Assembly (NCBI RefSeq): GCF_027925305.1
Contig: NZ_BSDR01000001.1
Location: 3,375,001 to 3,439,000 of the forward strand
Reading direction: 5' to 3'
Source of the DNA: Desulforhabdus amnigena
Lineage (GTDB): Bacteria; Desulfobacterota; Syntrophobacteria; Syntrophobacterales; Syntrophobacteraceae
DNA length: 64,000 bases
Both the position numbers and the translations under genes were made by a program. Below, one piece after another: positions 16,866-26,512 of the stretch. Positions within the stretch are counted from its first letter, which is position 1; the number at the start of each line of letters is the position of its first letter. Below the pieces are notes generated by a model. The model had not been told where the DNA came from. It saw only the letters and a list, made by a program, of their open reading frames with translations, and did not search any database.

Positions 16866-19800
16866 GACGCATCATCCAACTGCCCCAGGATTTTCCCCAT
16901 CTGTTCCCTCCAGTGAGCCACGTCCTCGGCCGTCATCACATCCACGGCGCCTCCCTGGAATTCCCCGGTGACATCGGCCAGGGTGTCTTCCAAGGTCCCT
17001 TCCAGCTCCAGGTAGGCATCCTTGAGGCGGTCCAGCAGCTCTTCGTCGGGCTGCCAGATGGAGCGGGCCTGGGCCTCCAGGAGACGCCGGCCCACTTCTT
17101 CCAGCGCCCACGGGTTGACCTCCTGGAACCAGCGGCGCATGGCTTCATCCAGGACAAAGGTTTCAGCGATTTCATCAAAGATCCAGCCATCTACCTCTCC
17201 CGTGGTGGCGGCAAACCCGTACACCCGGCCGATGCGCTTGGAAAGGTCTCCCGCACCCTTGTAGCCGTGGGCCTTCATTCCTTCGATATACTTGGGATTG
17301 AGGAGCTTGGCTCTCACCACCCGGCGCATTTCGTCGGCAAAGTCCGTGATTTCCACGTTGGCCGGGTCACGCGTATCCCCGTAATAGGTCTTGGGCTTCC
17401 TGCCAGACAGAGTGTGAGCGGCGGCCGTCATGCCCCCGTAGTTGCCGAAAAAGCCGCAGCAGCTCAAAAAGTCCGTTTCATCGGAAATGTGCTTGTCGAA
17501 AGTCACTTCCACGCGCCTGAGGCTTCCCACCAGCTCGCGGTGGGCCGGAACGCCGTAGGTGGCCTCACCCGCACCGCCCCCGTAGGCATAGCCGTTCCAG
17601 AAGACGTAGATGTCCGACAGGTCCTTTTCCGTTTTCCAGGCCGACGCATACACAGCCAGGTTCACACCTGCCCGGTAGACTCCGGGCTGGGCGCAGAAGA
17701 TGCGGTAGCTCAAGCGTCGGAACTGCTCAGGGTCCCCGATGTCGACCTTTTCACCGCGGGCCAGATCGAGGAGGTGCTTGCGGACGAAATTCTCTTCGGG
17801 AGGCTCGTCGGCCATGGCCGCCGCCTGCACGACCGAATCCAGGTATTTGAGGGCATCGGGAAAACAGTCCCGGCTGATGCCCGAGACGCGAATGTGGACA
17901 TCGATGCGCGGCCGCCCCAGCTCCGCTGTGGGAATCAGCTCGAACCCGTCCACCTGCCCGTTCGGCTTCCACCTGGGGTGCGCTCCCAGGAGATGGAGGA
18001 TCTGTCCCATCTGCTCGCCGTCGGCCCGCATGATGTCCGAAGCGAGCCAGACCATGCCCACCTGTTCGGGGTGGCGTCCTTCCTCCCGCATGAAACGGTC
18101 GAGGAGCGCCTCCCCCAGCCTCACGCCCACCCGGTACGCCGCCCGGGTGGGAATGCGGGTGGGGTCCACGTTGTAGAAATTGCGGCCCGTGGGGAGGATG
18201 TCGTAGCGTCCCCGGGAAATGTAGCCCGAAGGGCCGGCAGGGATATGGCCGCCGCTCATGCCGTTGAGAAGCGAATCGATCTCCTGCGAATGGGAAATAC
18301 GCCGGTCGATCTCTGAAACCAGCCCGGCAAATCGCTTCAGACGCTCCTCCATCCCTTTGTCCGGAACGGTTTGGAAAGCCGTTTGCGCGGCGTCGGAAAC
18401 GTCCTTCCCGTCGATCAATGCGGCAATGAAGTCTTTGGCCTTGCGGTCGGCTTCGAAGAGAAGCTCGCCGTAGACCCTTCCACACCGACCGCGGTCGGCA
18501 GGCGCCCGGAGGGCCGCCTCCAGCTCTTCCCGCCAGACGTCGAAAACCAGGCGACGGGCATTGAGTTCATTTCCCGAATCGAACCGCAGGATGGTGTTGA
18601 TCATCTCCGCCCGCGATTCGCCTTGGGGAATACGCCCGAAGATATGCATCCCCGTGTACGTCTGGCTGTTTCGGATGCGGGAGAGGATTTCGTGGCACCG
18701 CACCACCCTGGAAGGGAAGTCGCCCTGCACGGTCTTTTCCACTTCGTCTTTCAGGTGACAGCGTTCCAGGGCGTCCCCGATGAGATGCTCCACCTGGTGA
18801 GCCCGGGCCGGGTCCTGTTTCCTGGCCCGTTCGTATTCGTCGAGCAGCTCTTCCAGCTCCGCCAGGTCGCCGTAGGTGTCCGCCGTGGTCATGACGGCCT
18901 GCATGTGATCCACCAGAACGGCATTGCTGCGCCTTTTGGCCACCACCCCCTCGGCCGGGTTGTCCGCATTGTAAATGTAAAGGTTTGGCAGAGCGCCCAG
19001 GGCGATGTCCGGCCAGCAGGAATCCGAAAGGCCGGCCCCCTTCCCGGGCATCCATTCGAGATTGCCGTGAGTCCCGACGTGGATGATGACATCGGCTCCA
19101 AAAACCTTGTCCATGTACATGTAAGTGGCGATGTACTGGTGGGGAGGCGGTACATCGGGATCGTGGAGGATCTTGCACACCTGGCCGTCACAGCGGGCCC
19201 CGGCGCAGCCTCGCTTGGGCTGCATGATGACATTGACGTTCCCGAAGTTGAGCCCCGTGATGACGAGCCTGCCGTCGAAAACCATGCTGGGGGGGACTCC
19301 ATTGAGCTCCTGCCCCGGAGGCTCCCCCCATGCTTCCACGAGCTTTCGCTTCGCCTTGGGTGTGAGGGCCTCGAACCATTCCCGGTAGACATCCGAGGGC
19401 AGCAGGGCCAGGTGCCCCCCCTTGGAGATGATTTCATCTACCGTCGTCCACCGGAATTCGGCGATGGCCTTTCGAGCCAGGAAGGTCTGCATCAGCGCCT
19501 CCCCCGACGGAGGGATGCTCCCGACCCGGTAACCGGCAACCTGCATGGCTCTCATGATTTCCACGATGCTCTCCCCCGCATCCAGTCCGCCCGCCCCGCC
19601 GATATTGGCCTCGAGCCCCGCACACTCGTTCTTGTGCACCACGAAAACGACTTTGCGCTCCTGTGGGGGCTTGCGCGCCAGGCGCACCCAGCGGGCGATG
19701 CGCCCGGCCATGCGCTCCACCCGCCGGGTCAGGACTTCGCGGATTTCGAACACGGTCCCCGTTGCGGCGTCTTCTTCCTTGCGGCTGCAGCCGATGAGAA

Positions 19801-20770
19801 CGGGTTCGATGTTTCCTTCGAATTCCGGCAGGACAATGCCGAAGGTCACTTCGGAAACGAGCCCCTGGGGGTTCTCCTCCCATTGGGCGGCGGACTGAGC
19901 GTAGGAAATGACGGGCTTGAAGACGGGGACATTGAGTTTCCTGAAGAATTCTACCGATTCGCGAGCCACGGACGTGTCGGAAAAGCCCGACCCGTTGCGC
20001 CGGCCCAGAAAGGAAAACTGGAGGTTGATGAGAGCCTTGATGCGCGGCCGGCCGTCATCCTGGAGGAAGAAATGCTCGGCGGCGGCCAGAGGCCCTTCGG
20101 CTCCGAGACCCGCATCGGGCGTGTAGTGGCTGAAAACCGGCAGAACGTTGAGGCCTTGATGCTCCAGGGCTTGAATGATGGCCGATTCCAGGGCTCCGTC
20201 GGTGTTGACGAAGCTGTTGCGGGAAAACAGGATGCCCACGGTCTCTTCGTACCGTGGGGGATGGGCCTTCAGGTAGCTTTCTGTGGAATCGTAGATGGCC
20301 GCATCCGGGGGGCTCATGATTCCCTGCCAGGGCAAGGGCACGGGAGGCTCCACGGGAATGTGACGTTTCACATGGGAGGCGATGAAATGGAGGAGGCGCC
20401 GGTAGTTTTCTTCGCCGCCCTGAGCCAGATAAGCATAGGCCTGCGCACAGTCGTCCATATCCAGGGTGGCGCACCGTCCCCAGTGAGTGGGATCGAAGGA
20501 CGTCGTGACAATCACCCGCCCCCCCTGGATGTCGCCTATGCCGGCAGCCACTTCGTCCCAGAAGCCGTCGTTGGTCCAAAAGAGCAGCACCGCGTCGCAA
20601 GTGCGTGCAGCTGCCCAGAACCGGTCCAGCACGGAAGAGTTTTCCTGGATTTCCTTGATGGAAAAGAGCGTGACGGACACGTGAGGGCTCTGCCGCGCCG
20701 CAGCGAGAAACGCCGGCACATAGGAGCTCCACATGATGGATACGATGCGAACGGGCCTACTGGATTCCAT
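16862..20770 (-). CDS. cobN: CobN/BchH-like large metallochelatase subunit
   Basis: 1302 residues, the expected size of CobN/ChlH. Family blocks include VIIHVGTHGNLEWMPGKGAGLSD, YIYNADNPAEGVVAKRRSNAVLVDH and RGRYDILPTGRNFYNVDP, and the C-terminal GRVYGFAATTGEVDGW. In the aerobic pathway CobN with CobS/CobT inserts cobalt into hydrogenobyrinate diamide. Here the partners are ChlI/ChlD-like, and the gene lies in an operon with a corrinoid-type importer and TonB receptor. A role in cobalt chelation or handling of imported corrinoid is likely but not proven; a nickel or magnesium substrate cannot be excluded. ATG at 20770 with GGAGGTGAG, one base after the ATPase gene. Confidence 0.88.
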   Translation of the reverse strand: MESSRPVRIVSIMWSSYVPAFLAAARQSPHVSVTLFSIKEIQENSSVLDRFWAAARTCDAVLLFWTNDGFWDEVAAGIGDIQGGRVIVTTSFDPTHWGRCATLDMDDCAQAYAYLAQGGEENYRRLLHFIASHVKRHIPVEPPVPLPWQGIMSPPDAAIYDSTESYLKAHPPRYEETVGILFSRNSFVNTDGALESAIIQALEHQGLNVLPVFSHYTPDAGLGAEGPLAAAEHFFLQDDGRPRIKALINLQFSFLGRRNGSGFSDTSVARESVEFFRKLNVPVFKPVISYAQSAAQWEENPQGLVSEVTFGIVLPEFEGNIEPVLIGCSRKEEDAATGTVFEIREVLTRRVERMAGRIARWVRLARKPPQERKVVFVVHKNECAGLEANIGGAGGLDAGESIVEIMRAMQVAGYRVGSIPPSGEALMQTFLARKAIAEFRWTTVDEIISKGGHLALLPSDVYREWFEALTPKAKRKLVEAWGEPPGQELNGVPPSMVFDGRLVITGLNFGNVNVIMQPKRGCAGARCDGQVCKILHDPDVPPPHQYIATYMYMDKVFGADVIIHVGTHGNLEWMPGKGAGLSDSCWPDIALGALPNLYIYNADNPAEGVVAKRRSNAVLVDHMQAVMTTADTYGDLAELEELLDEYERARKQDPARAHQVEHLIGDALERCHLKDEVEKTVQGDFPSRVVRCHEILSRIRNSQTYTGMHIFGRIPQGESRAEMINTILRFDSGNELNARRLVFDVWREELEAALRAPADRGRCGRVYGELLFEADRKAKDFIAALIDGKDVSDAAQTAFQTVPDKGMEERLKRFAGLVSEIDRRISHSQEIDSLLNGMSGGHIPAGPSGYISRGRYDILPTGRNFYNVDPTRIPTRAAYRVGVRLGEALLDRFMREEGRHPEQVGMVWLASDIMRADGEQMGQILHLLGAHPRWKPNGQVDGFELIPTAELGRPRIDVHIRVSGISRDCFPDALKYLDSVVQAAAMADEPPEENFVRKHLLDLARGEKVDIGDPEQFRRLSYRIFCAQPGVYRAGVNLAVYASAWKTEKDLSDIYVFWNGYAYGGGAGEATYGVPAHRELVGSLRRVEVTFDKHISDETDFLSCCGFFGNYGGMTAAAHTLSGRKPKTYYGDTRDPANVEITDFADEMRRVVRAKLLNPKYIEGMKAHGYKGAGDLSKRIGRVYGFAATTGEVDGWIFDEIAETFVLDEAMRRWFQEVNPWALEEVGRRLLEAQARSIWQPDEELLDRLKDAYLELEGTLEDTLADVTGEFQGGAVDVMTAEDVAHWREQMGKILGQLDDAS

Positions 20771-20771
20771 C

Positions 20772-21614
20772 TCACCTCCTCATGGGTTGTGTTGTACCAA
20801 TCAGCCTTTGAGCATGCCCGGCCCAAGGGCCGTCGTGTTCCCGGCCATTGGAGACGCACCTCAAAACTTGAATCAGCGGATAGCCGTTCTCCCAATTGAC
20901 GGCGGCTTCCACTCCGTAGACGGTGCGAATGTTGCCAGCATGGAGCACCTCCCGGGGAGAGCCCGAGCAAAAGACCTTTCCTTCCCGCAGCATCACCATC
21001 TTGTGGGAAAAGCGTGCCGCCAGGTTGAGATCGTGCATGGCCATGACGGCGCCCATGCCCCTGGATTCCACCAGTACCGCCATCAACTCCAGCACTTCCA
21101 TCTGATGTCGGAGGTCCAGGCTGCTGGTGGGCTCATCCAGGAGCATGTAAGAAGGTTCCTGGGCCAGCGCCCTGGCCAGCAGGACCTTTTGGGCCTGGCC
21201 TCCACTCAGGCGGTCCATCTCTCTCATGGCCAGTTCATCGAGATTCATTTCATGAAGGATCTCGGCTACTTTTATCATATCCTTCTGCGATGGGCGCCAA
21301 ACGGCATGGGGTCTTCGCCCCGTGAGGACCGTATCGAAAACCGTCATGGAAAAGCGGGAGGGGATGCTCTGGGGCACATACCCCAGACGAGCGGCCAGTT
21401 CTTTGCGGGACATGCTGGAAGCTTGCCGGTCTTCGATACGGATGGCGCCGCCCGTGGGCTTGAGGATTCCCGCCATGCATTTGAGCAGCGTGGTTTTTCC
21501 AGCCCCGTTGGGCCCCACGATGCTCAGGATCTGCTTTCGCTCCACCGTCACCCCGATCGAATCAAGGATGAGGCTGGAGCCGTAGGCAAAGGAAAGGTCG
21601 TGAATGTACAACAT
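20772..21614 (-). CDS. BtuD/FecE-type ABC transporter ATPase
   Basis: 280 residues from the ATG at 21614, whose A is shared with the permease stop (TGATG). The open frame continues upstream, but that part only shadows the permease. Walker A GPNGAGKTT, Q-loop YVPQS, signature LSGGQAQKVLLARAL, Walker B YMLLDEPTSSLD and H-loop AVMAMHDLNLA are all present. It is the iron-chelate/cobalamin subfamily. It energises import through the neighbouring FecCD-type permease. Confidence 0.92.
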   Translation of the reverse strand: MLYIHDLSFAYGSSLILDSIGVTVERKQILSIVGPNGAGKTTLLKCMAGILKPTGGAIRIEDRQASSMSRKELAARLGYVPQSIPSRFSMTVFDTVLTGRRPHAVWRPSQKDMIKVAEILHEMNLDELAMREMDRLSGGQAQKVLLARALAQEPSYMLLDEPTSSLDLRHQMEVLELMAVLVESRGMGAVMAMHDLNLAARFSHKMVMLREGKVFCSGSPREVLHAGNIRTVYGVEAAVNWENGYPLIQVLRCVSNGREHDGPWAGHAQRLIGTTQPMRR

Positions 21615-22648
21615 CACCAGTATTCCCTGGAGCGTTTCAGCAGGAGGTAAAAGAAAAAAGGCACGCCGATGAAGGACGTCACGATCCCGATGGGAATGAC
21701 CTGGGGAGCCCACAGGGTCCTGCCGAGCGTATCGGCGGCCACCACGATCAACGCTCCCACCAGCCCTGAGGAAGGCAGGAGGGTGTGGTGGTCGCTCCCG
21801 ATAATCATGCGGGTGATGTGAGGTGCCACAAGCCCTACAAATCCGATGACCCCCGTGAAGCAGATGCACCCTGCCGTGACGAGAGAAGCGGACACCACCG
21901 CCGCCATGCGCAGGTGCTCCACATTTACCCCCAGGGCCAGAGCCGATTCATCGCCTGCCGTCAGCAGGTTCAAGTCCCAGGCCCGGCGCCAGAGGAAGGG
22001 AAAAGGGAGCAGGATCATGAGCGCCGCCAGGCCGATTTCGGGCCAGCCTACTTTGGAGAGGCTTCCGAAAAACCAGAACACCACTTCCTGGACCTGTTCC
22101 ATGGTGCCCATATACTGAAAGAGAGAAGTCACGGAGGAGAAGAGGAACATTTGAGCGATGCCCGTGAGGATCATGGTTTCGGAAGAGGCCCGCCTCATAC
22201 GGGCAACACCCAGAATGATAAAAGCGGAGACGAGAGAGAAGATGAAAGCCCCCAAAGCCATGCGATAAGTCTGGAAGCCCCCTCCGAAAAACAAAATGAC
22301 GGTTACGGCTCCCAGACCCGCTCCCGAACCTATGCCCAGGGTAAAGGGCGAAGCGAGCGGGTTTTGCAGGATGGCCTGAAAAACCGCGCCCGCCGTTCCC
22401 AAACCGAAGCCTACCAGCACCGCCATGACAATGCGGGGCAACCGGAGTATCCACATGATACTGTGCGCGCGACCGTTATCCACAAAGAGGGCGGAGAGAG
22501 CTTCAAGGGGGCTCATTCCCGAAGCACCCACCGAAAGGCCAATGGCTGTCAACCCCAACAGGAGCAGGATCACGACAAAGAGAAAGAGTATCCTGGCGCC
22601 AGCGTAGGCTCTGTAATTGCGGCATAAGGCTTCGGCATGAGAGCTCAT
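21614..22648 (-). CDS. BtuC/FecD-type ABC transporter permease
   Basis: 344 residues of the FecCD family with about ten membrane segments. LPRIVMAVLVGFGLGTAGAVFQAILQNPLASPFTLGIGSGAGLGA is the standard N-terminal signature (split here across PR-I-x and G-GAxFQ...NPLA). GFVGLVAPHITRMIIGSDHH is the coupling-helix region. It starts in an ATGA overlap with the binding-protein gene and ends in a TGATG overlap with the ATPase gene, so the three importer subunits are translated as a unit. Confidence 0.92.
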   Translation of the reverse strand: MSSHAEALCRNYRAYAGARILFLFVVILLLLGLTAIGLSVGASGMSPLEALSALFVDNGRAHSIMWILRLPRIVMAVLVGFGLGTAGAVFQAILQNPLASPFTLGIGSGAGLGAVTVILFFGGGFQTYRMALGAFIFSLVSAFIILGVARMRRASSETMILTGIAQMFLFSSVTSLFQYMGTMEQVQEVVFWFFGSLSKVGWPEIGLAALMILLPFPFLWRRAWDLNLLTAGDESALALGVNVEHLRMAAVVSASLVTAGCICFTGVIGFVGLVAPHITRMIIGSDHHTLLPSSGLVGALIVVAADTLGRTLWAPQVIPIGIVTSFIGVPFFFYLLLKRSREYW

Positions 22649-23763
22649 GGCGCTTTCCCCGCGATGTCGTCTGAAACAAAGACTCCTTTGTAGGGAATTC
22701 CCTGAAATATTTCCAGATACTCCCTATGGAGGTCCCCGGGGTGCAGATCGGGAAAGCGGCCCGGGTGAATCCAGCGCGCCATGTAGACAATTCCGACGAT
22801 GGCTCGCGGTCCGGTCCAGATTGCGCTGTCCATGACATAGACTCTCCCGGATTCCACGGCGGCAACATGATTCCAGGCCGGACGGTTCATGATGGCATTT
22901 CGCCTGCGATTGAACGGCCCGGCATTGTTGACGGCATAACCGTTGCCGAAGGAGGCCGCCTTGACGATGACGTCCGGATTCCGGGAGATCACCCATTCCG
23001 ACGTGACCACAGCGTAGGGAATGGAGAGGTCCCCCGCCACGCAGCGGCCGCCGGAGACCAGGCACATCTCATGCCCCCCGGAGCCCGGCCCGGCTGCGTG
23101 ATAGTCGCTGTAGCTCTCCACGTAAACGGAAGGAGGGTCCGCCACTGCGTCGAGCTTGGAGCGGACGGCGTCCAGGTGCTGCCGGTGCCACCGGCAAAAC
23201 CTGTCGGCTTCCGTCTCCTTTCCCAGGAGAAGCCCGAGCGCCCGGACTTCTTTTTCCAGCACTTCGATCCGGTAGAGATCCAGGCGGAGTACCCTGAAGC
23301 CCAGGGCTTCGCCCTTCTTTTCCAGCTCCGGGCCCGGATTGCGGCTGTAGGCGATGACAAGATCCGGCGCCAGCCTGACGATGGCTTCCAGGTCCGGATC
23401 GCGCCAGCTTCCGGCTTTTGGCTTCTGAACCAGGTCGCCCCAGAATTCGGGTTCTCGCACGATTTCCGAAAAGACTCCCACGACGAGGTCCTGAGCCTTC
23501 AAGGTACGAAGGACCTCCAGGATATCCGAGTTCAAGGCCACGATCCTGTGGACGGGCTGAGGGATCTCCACCGTTCTGCCCAAGGAATCCGTTATGGAAA
23601 GAGAGGCTGCCAGGGTTGGAGCCGGAGCGAAAAACAAAAAGCCCCCCAGCACCCAGCAGCAGAGCAAAATCTGCAGGCGCTTCCCCGCCCACTCAATAGC
23701 GCAGTGTGACTTCTGCGAAGATGGTGCGGCCTTCGGTCTTGTAGTATTCATAGTATTCTTCAT
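22645..23763 (-). CDS. BtuF/FepB-type periplasmic substrate-binding protein
   Basis: Up to 372 residues. The N-terminal hydrophobic run LQILLCCWVLGGFLFFAPAP is the signal sequence. The mature part begins SITDSLGRTVEIPQPVHRIVAL, the classic start of class III binding proteins for cobalamin, haem and siderophores. The frame's first ATG lies 71 bases inside the end of the receptor gene and gives an unusually long N-region, with no strong Shine-Dalgarno, so the true start is uncertain. Residues such as VYVESYSDYHAAGPGSGGHEM are less usual and might bind ligand. Confidence 0.85.
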   Translation of the reverse strand: MKNTMNTTRPKAAPSSQKSHCAIEWAGKRLQILLCCWVLGGFLFFAPAPTLAASLSITDSLGRTVEIPQPVHRIVALNSDILEVLRTLKAQDLVVGVFSEIVREPEFWGDLVQKPKAGSWRDPDLEAIVRLAPDLVIAYSRNPGPELEKKGEALGFRVLRLDLYRIEVLEKEVRALGLLLGKETEADRFCRWHRQHLDAVRSKLDAVADPPSVYVESYSDYHAAGPGSGGHEMCLVSGGRCVAGDLSIPYAVVTSEWVISRNPDVIVKAASFGNGYAVNNAGPFNRRRNAIMNRPAWNHVAAVESGRVYVMDSAIWTGPRAIVGIVYMARWIHPGRFPDLHPGDLHREYLEIFQGIPYKGVFVSDDIAGKAP

Positions 23764-25890
23764 CCAGGAGGTTCTCCAGGGATACGGAAAATTCCAGGTT
23801 TTTCCGGGGGGAAACGGTCACCTTGGCATCCATGAAATAGGCGGGCTCGTAGGTGCCGTACACTCCGTCTTCCACATCGGAATTGTCGGAATTATTGTAG
23901 ATTTTTCCGTAGTAGCGCCCGATGAGGCTTCCCTTGACCCACTTGTATTGGGCATCCAGCCCCAGGTTGAAGGCCGTCTTGGGAATGCCGGGAACACGCT
24001 TGTCTTCGCTTTCGGGGTCCGTGGGATTATCCGTGATGACGGCATCCGTGTAAGTGAAGTTTCCCCACAGAGACAGCCAATCCGTGATCTTCTGCGAGGC
24101 TTCCAGTTCCACACCGTACGTCCTTGCCTCTCCTGCGTTTTCCCTGAATTTGATGAACCCTTCGGTTCGGTAATAGATAAGGTCTTCGATGTCGTTGCGG
24201 TATCCCGTGAGGGAAATCCTGGTGCGCTTATCGAAGAAGTACTGGTCGATACCCAGTTCATAGGTCCAAACGGTTTCGGGGCTCAGGTCGGGATTGCTCT
24301 CGTAGATCGTGGAATAGCTGGTCCATGTGCGATAGAGTTCATAGAGCGTAGGAGGCCGGAAGGCATGGCCCACGGACCCTCGCACCGTGGTGTCGGGAAG
24401 GGCCTTCCACACTGCAGCCACTTTGGGGCTGAATTCTGATTCATTGTTGCTGGAATACTGGATTTCCGATCCAGGTACGCCGGATGCGCCATCATAAACC
24501 TCCCAGGAATCGAAGCGTGCCCCCAGGTAAACGGTCAGAGGGTCCAGGATCTGCCATTCGTCCTGGGCGAAGACTGCCCAACTGGTGGATTTTCCCCCTG
24601 AATAGAATGTGCTCGGCCCGGCCCCTGAAAAGCTTCGGTAAAAGGGGATATTGTAATCGTTGGTGTCCGAATCATCCCTTCGGAAAGAGGTCCCGACGGT
24701 GAGCAGATGAGAGGAGCCCAGGGGGACGTCCCCGCGCATCTCCGTGAACCATGAGCCGTTCTCGGTGATCTTGAGAGACCCGGGGGAATCATCGTAAAAA
24801 GCGTTATTGCTTCCCGTTTCCAAAGTATATCGATCGTCCACCCGAACCGTCCCGGCTTGAGCGTGAAGCCTTACGGGACCGAATACTTCTTCGAAAGAAA
24901 GGGTGTAGATGTCCGTATCGTTTTTGCCTATCCCCGTATAGCTGATGAAGTCGTTGGGCCTGAATCGTGCCGCCTGCCCCTCTCCCGCGATGGCATAAGT
25001 GGTATCGCCGCCGAAAGTCCCCATGTAGGTTGGGGATATCCGTAGTCATAGTCGTCGCTCCCCAGGATTGTAGTGAGAGTGAGTTTCCCTGTATCGGAGA
25101 GAGCGAGGTTGGCCTTGGCATCGAAGCTCTGTCGCCATGCCCCGTTTTCACCCTTATCACCCACCACCCAGCGAGTGGCTTCACCCAGCATGTCGTTCAT
25201 GGCATAACCTCCTGAAACATTGCCCGTTCCCGAGGTTATGCTCTGCACCACGGGAGTGGAGGCATAACCGCCCGTACTTTCTTCTTCGTACCCCACCTTC
25301 ACACTGAGGCGGTTCCAGAGGAGGTCGCCGGCACTGAACCGGTAACGGTAGGTGTCGTCGGTGCCGTAGCCGCCGGAAGCCTCCAGTTCCAGCTTCTGAG
25401 GAGTCTTGGTGATGATGTTGATGACGCCTCCCATGGCGTTGCCGCCATAGAGGGCTGATGCGGGCCCCCGAATGACTTCGATGCGCTCGATGTTCTTGAC
25501 CGGGAGCGTTCCCCACTCGATACCGCCGGTGTAGGCATCGTTGGCAGGCTGCCCGTCGATGAGGACCAGGGTGTACTGATCGCCTTTGAAGCCTCGAAGA
25601 TTTACGGATGCCGTCGAATCCATCAGCCCCTTGCTGCGCTTCACAAAAACGCCTGAAAGGATTCTCAGGGCGTCATCCGCCGTTTTGATGTTTTGCTTTT
25701 TCAGATCTTCCCTGTCGATTACCGTCACGCTGCCGGGAGCGTCTTCTACCTTCTTTTCCGTTTTGGTGGCCGTGACCACGATCTCATCCATGGCAGTCAA
25801 ATCCGGGGCGGCTTCATCGGCCAGGCACGGAGCACACATTCCCATGATCATGAATACGACTGCCGCAACCATCCACTTCTCTTCCCCCAT
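23693..25890 (-). pseudogene. BtuB-like TonB-dependent receptor, one frameshift
   Basis: Two frames join to make one full receptor of about 730 residues. The first (from the ATG at 25890, Shine-Dalgarno AGGAGGAG) has a signal peptide, a TonB box (MDEIVVTATK), a plug (VNLRGFKGDQYTLVLIDG, GGNAMGGVINII) and part of the barrel up to DYDYGYPQPT. The second continues from about 25024 with MGTFGGDTTYAIAGEG to the aromatic C-terminus FAEVTLRY. One missing base near 25027-25035 explains the break. It may be a true mutation or a sequence error; the rest of both halves is well preserved. It heads the chelatase/importer operon, which argues for recent or artefactual damage. Confidence 0.8.
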
Positions 25891-25938
25891 TTCTCCTCCT
25901 CTTGTCCTTCCGCAGGATATCCCTCGATGTGCAGGAAA

Positions 25939-25994
25939 CAAAAAAGCCACGAGACGACACCCCCTTTCCAGGAGCAATCAGCCTTCGTGGCTTT
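25939..25994 (-). terminator. Terminator/attenuator hairpin in the second TonB receptor leader
   Basis: On the minus strand AAAGCCACGA (25994-25985) pairs with TCGTGGCTTT (25952-25943) and runs into a T-rich tract (TTTTTTGTTT). It lies about 50 bases before the receptor start, within its leader. The loop contains GATTGCTCC, and the first TonB receptor leader has a terminator with ATTGCTC at the same loop position. The shared design suggests attenuation by a common signal, perhaps a metal or corrinoid. Confidence 0.6.
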
Positions 25995-26425
25995 CTTGAA
26001 CAGACTCCAGCCTCTGCCTCAAATGGACAAAGACTCAAATTTTCAACCTGCAGCCTGACCCGGCGGGACAGACATTTTGGAACAGAAACCTCAGGTAATT
26101 TCTATCACCTTGATTCAATGTGGCAAATACGCTACCCAAATTGATTCCCGAAGTCAATCCCTTTGACCCATCAATTCTCATTTTGAAAAGCCTACACCCC
26201 CCTACCCCCCCTCGAGGGGGGAATTTTTAGGATAAAATCCCCCCTCGAAATCAAATGGGTGCAAAATAACCCCTTCGCAAAAGTCGGAGTCATCAAAAAG
26301 CACCTCCATCTGCGGTGACCCGAGTCTTTTCTGCTGTGTCGAATGTATGCAATAGAGTGTTAAATCAAAGGCCTGTGGAGTGATTTCCTTTCCGATCCCT
26401 CCACTTTTTCTCTTTCGATTTTTCT
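25995..26425. other. Divergent intergenic region
   Basis: Between the receptor operon (leftward) and the ORP-type operon (rightward). On the minus strand it carries the 5' part of the receptor leader, with short self-complementary stretches. Around 26205-26260 it has C-rich/G-rich palindromes (CCCCCTCGAGGGGG, then CCCCCCTCG) akin to the core of repeat family C. No coding potential was seen. Confidence 0.45.
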
Positions 26426-26441
26426 TGGCACAAGGATTGCC
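26426..26441 (+). promoter_or_regulatory. Sigma-54 (-24/-12) promoter
   Basis: TGGCACAAGGATTGCC matches the sigma-54 consensus TGGCAC-N5-TTGC exactly, with the required ten bases between GG and GC. It lies 72 bases upstream of the NifX/zinc-ribbon gene, in an operon that itself encodes a sigma-54 activator. Confidence 0.85.
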
Positions 26442-26512
26442 TTATAGATATCCCGTTGGTGAAGATATTTTTTTGTGTGGGGATCAATAAAACGCGCGGC
26501 AGGGGATTCTAC

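Noticed and set aside
15102-16916. 604-codon plus-strand frame opposite the ChlD-like gene
   Set aside because: Shadow of the ChlD-like gene, whose Walker and MIDAS motifs are clear.
18371-20899. 842-codon plus-strand frame opposite cobN
   Set aside because: The minus-strand frame encodes a full CobN-like protein with all family blocks; the plus frame has no recognisable motif and is a GC-bias shadow.
25890-26180. Classical cobalamin riboswitch before the TonB receptor operon
   Set aside because: I looked for the B12 box and the GCCACTG core on the minus strand and did not find a convincing match by eye, here or before the first receptor. Only the terminator hairpins are reported.
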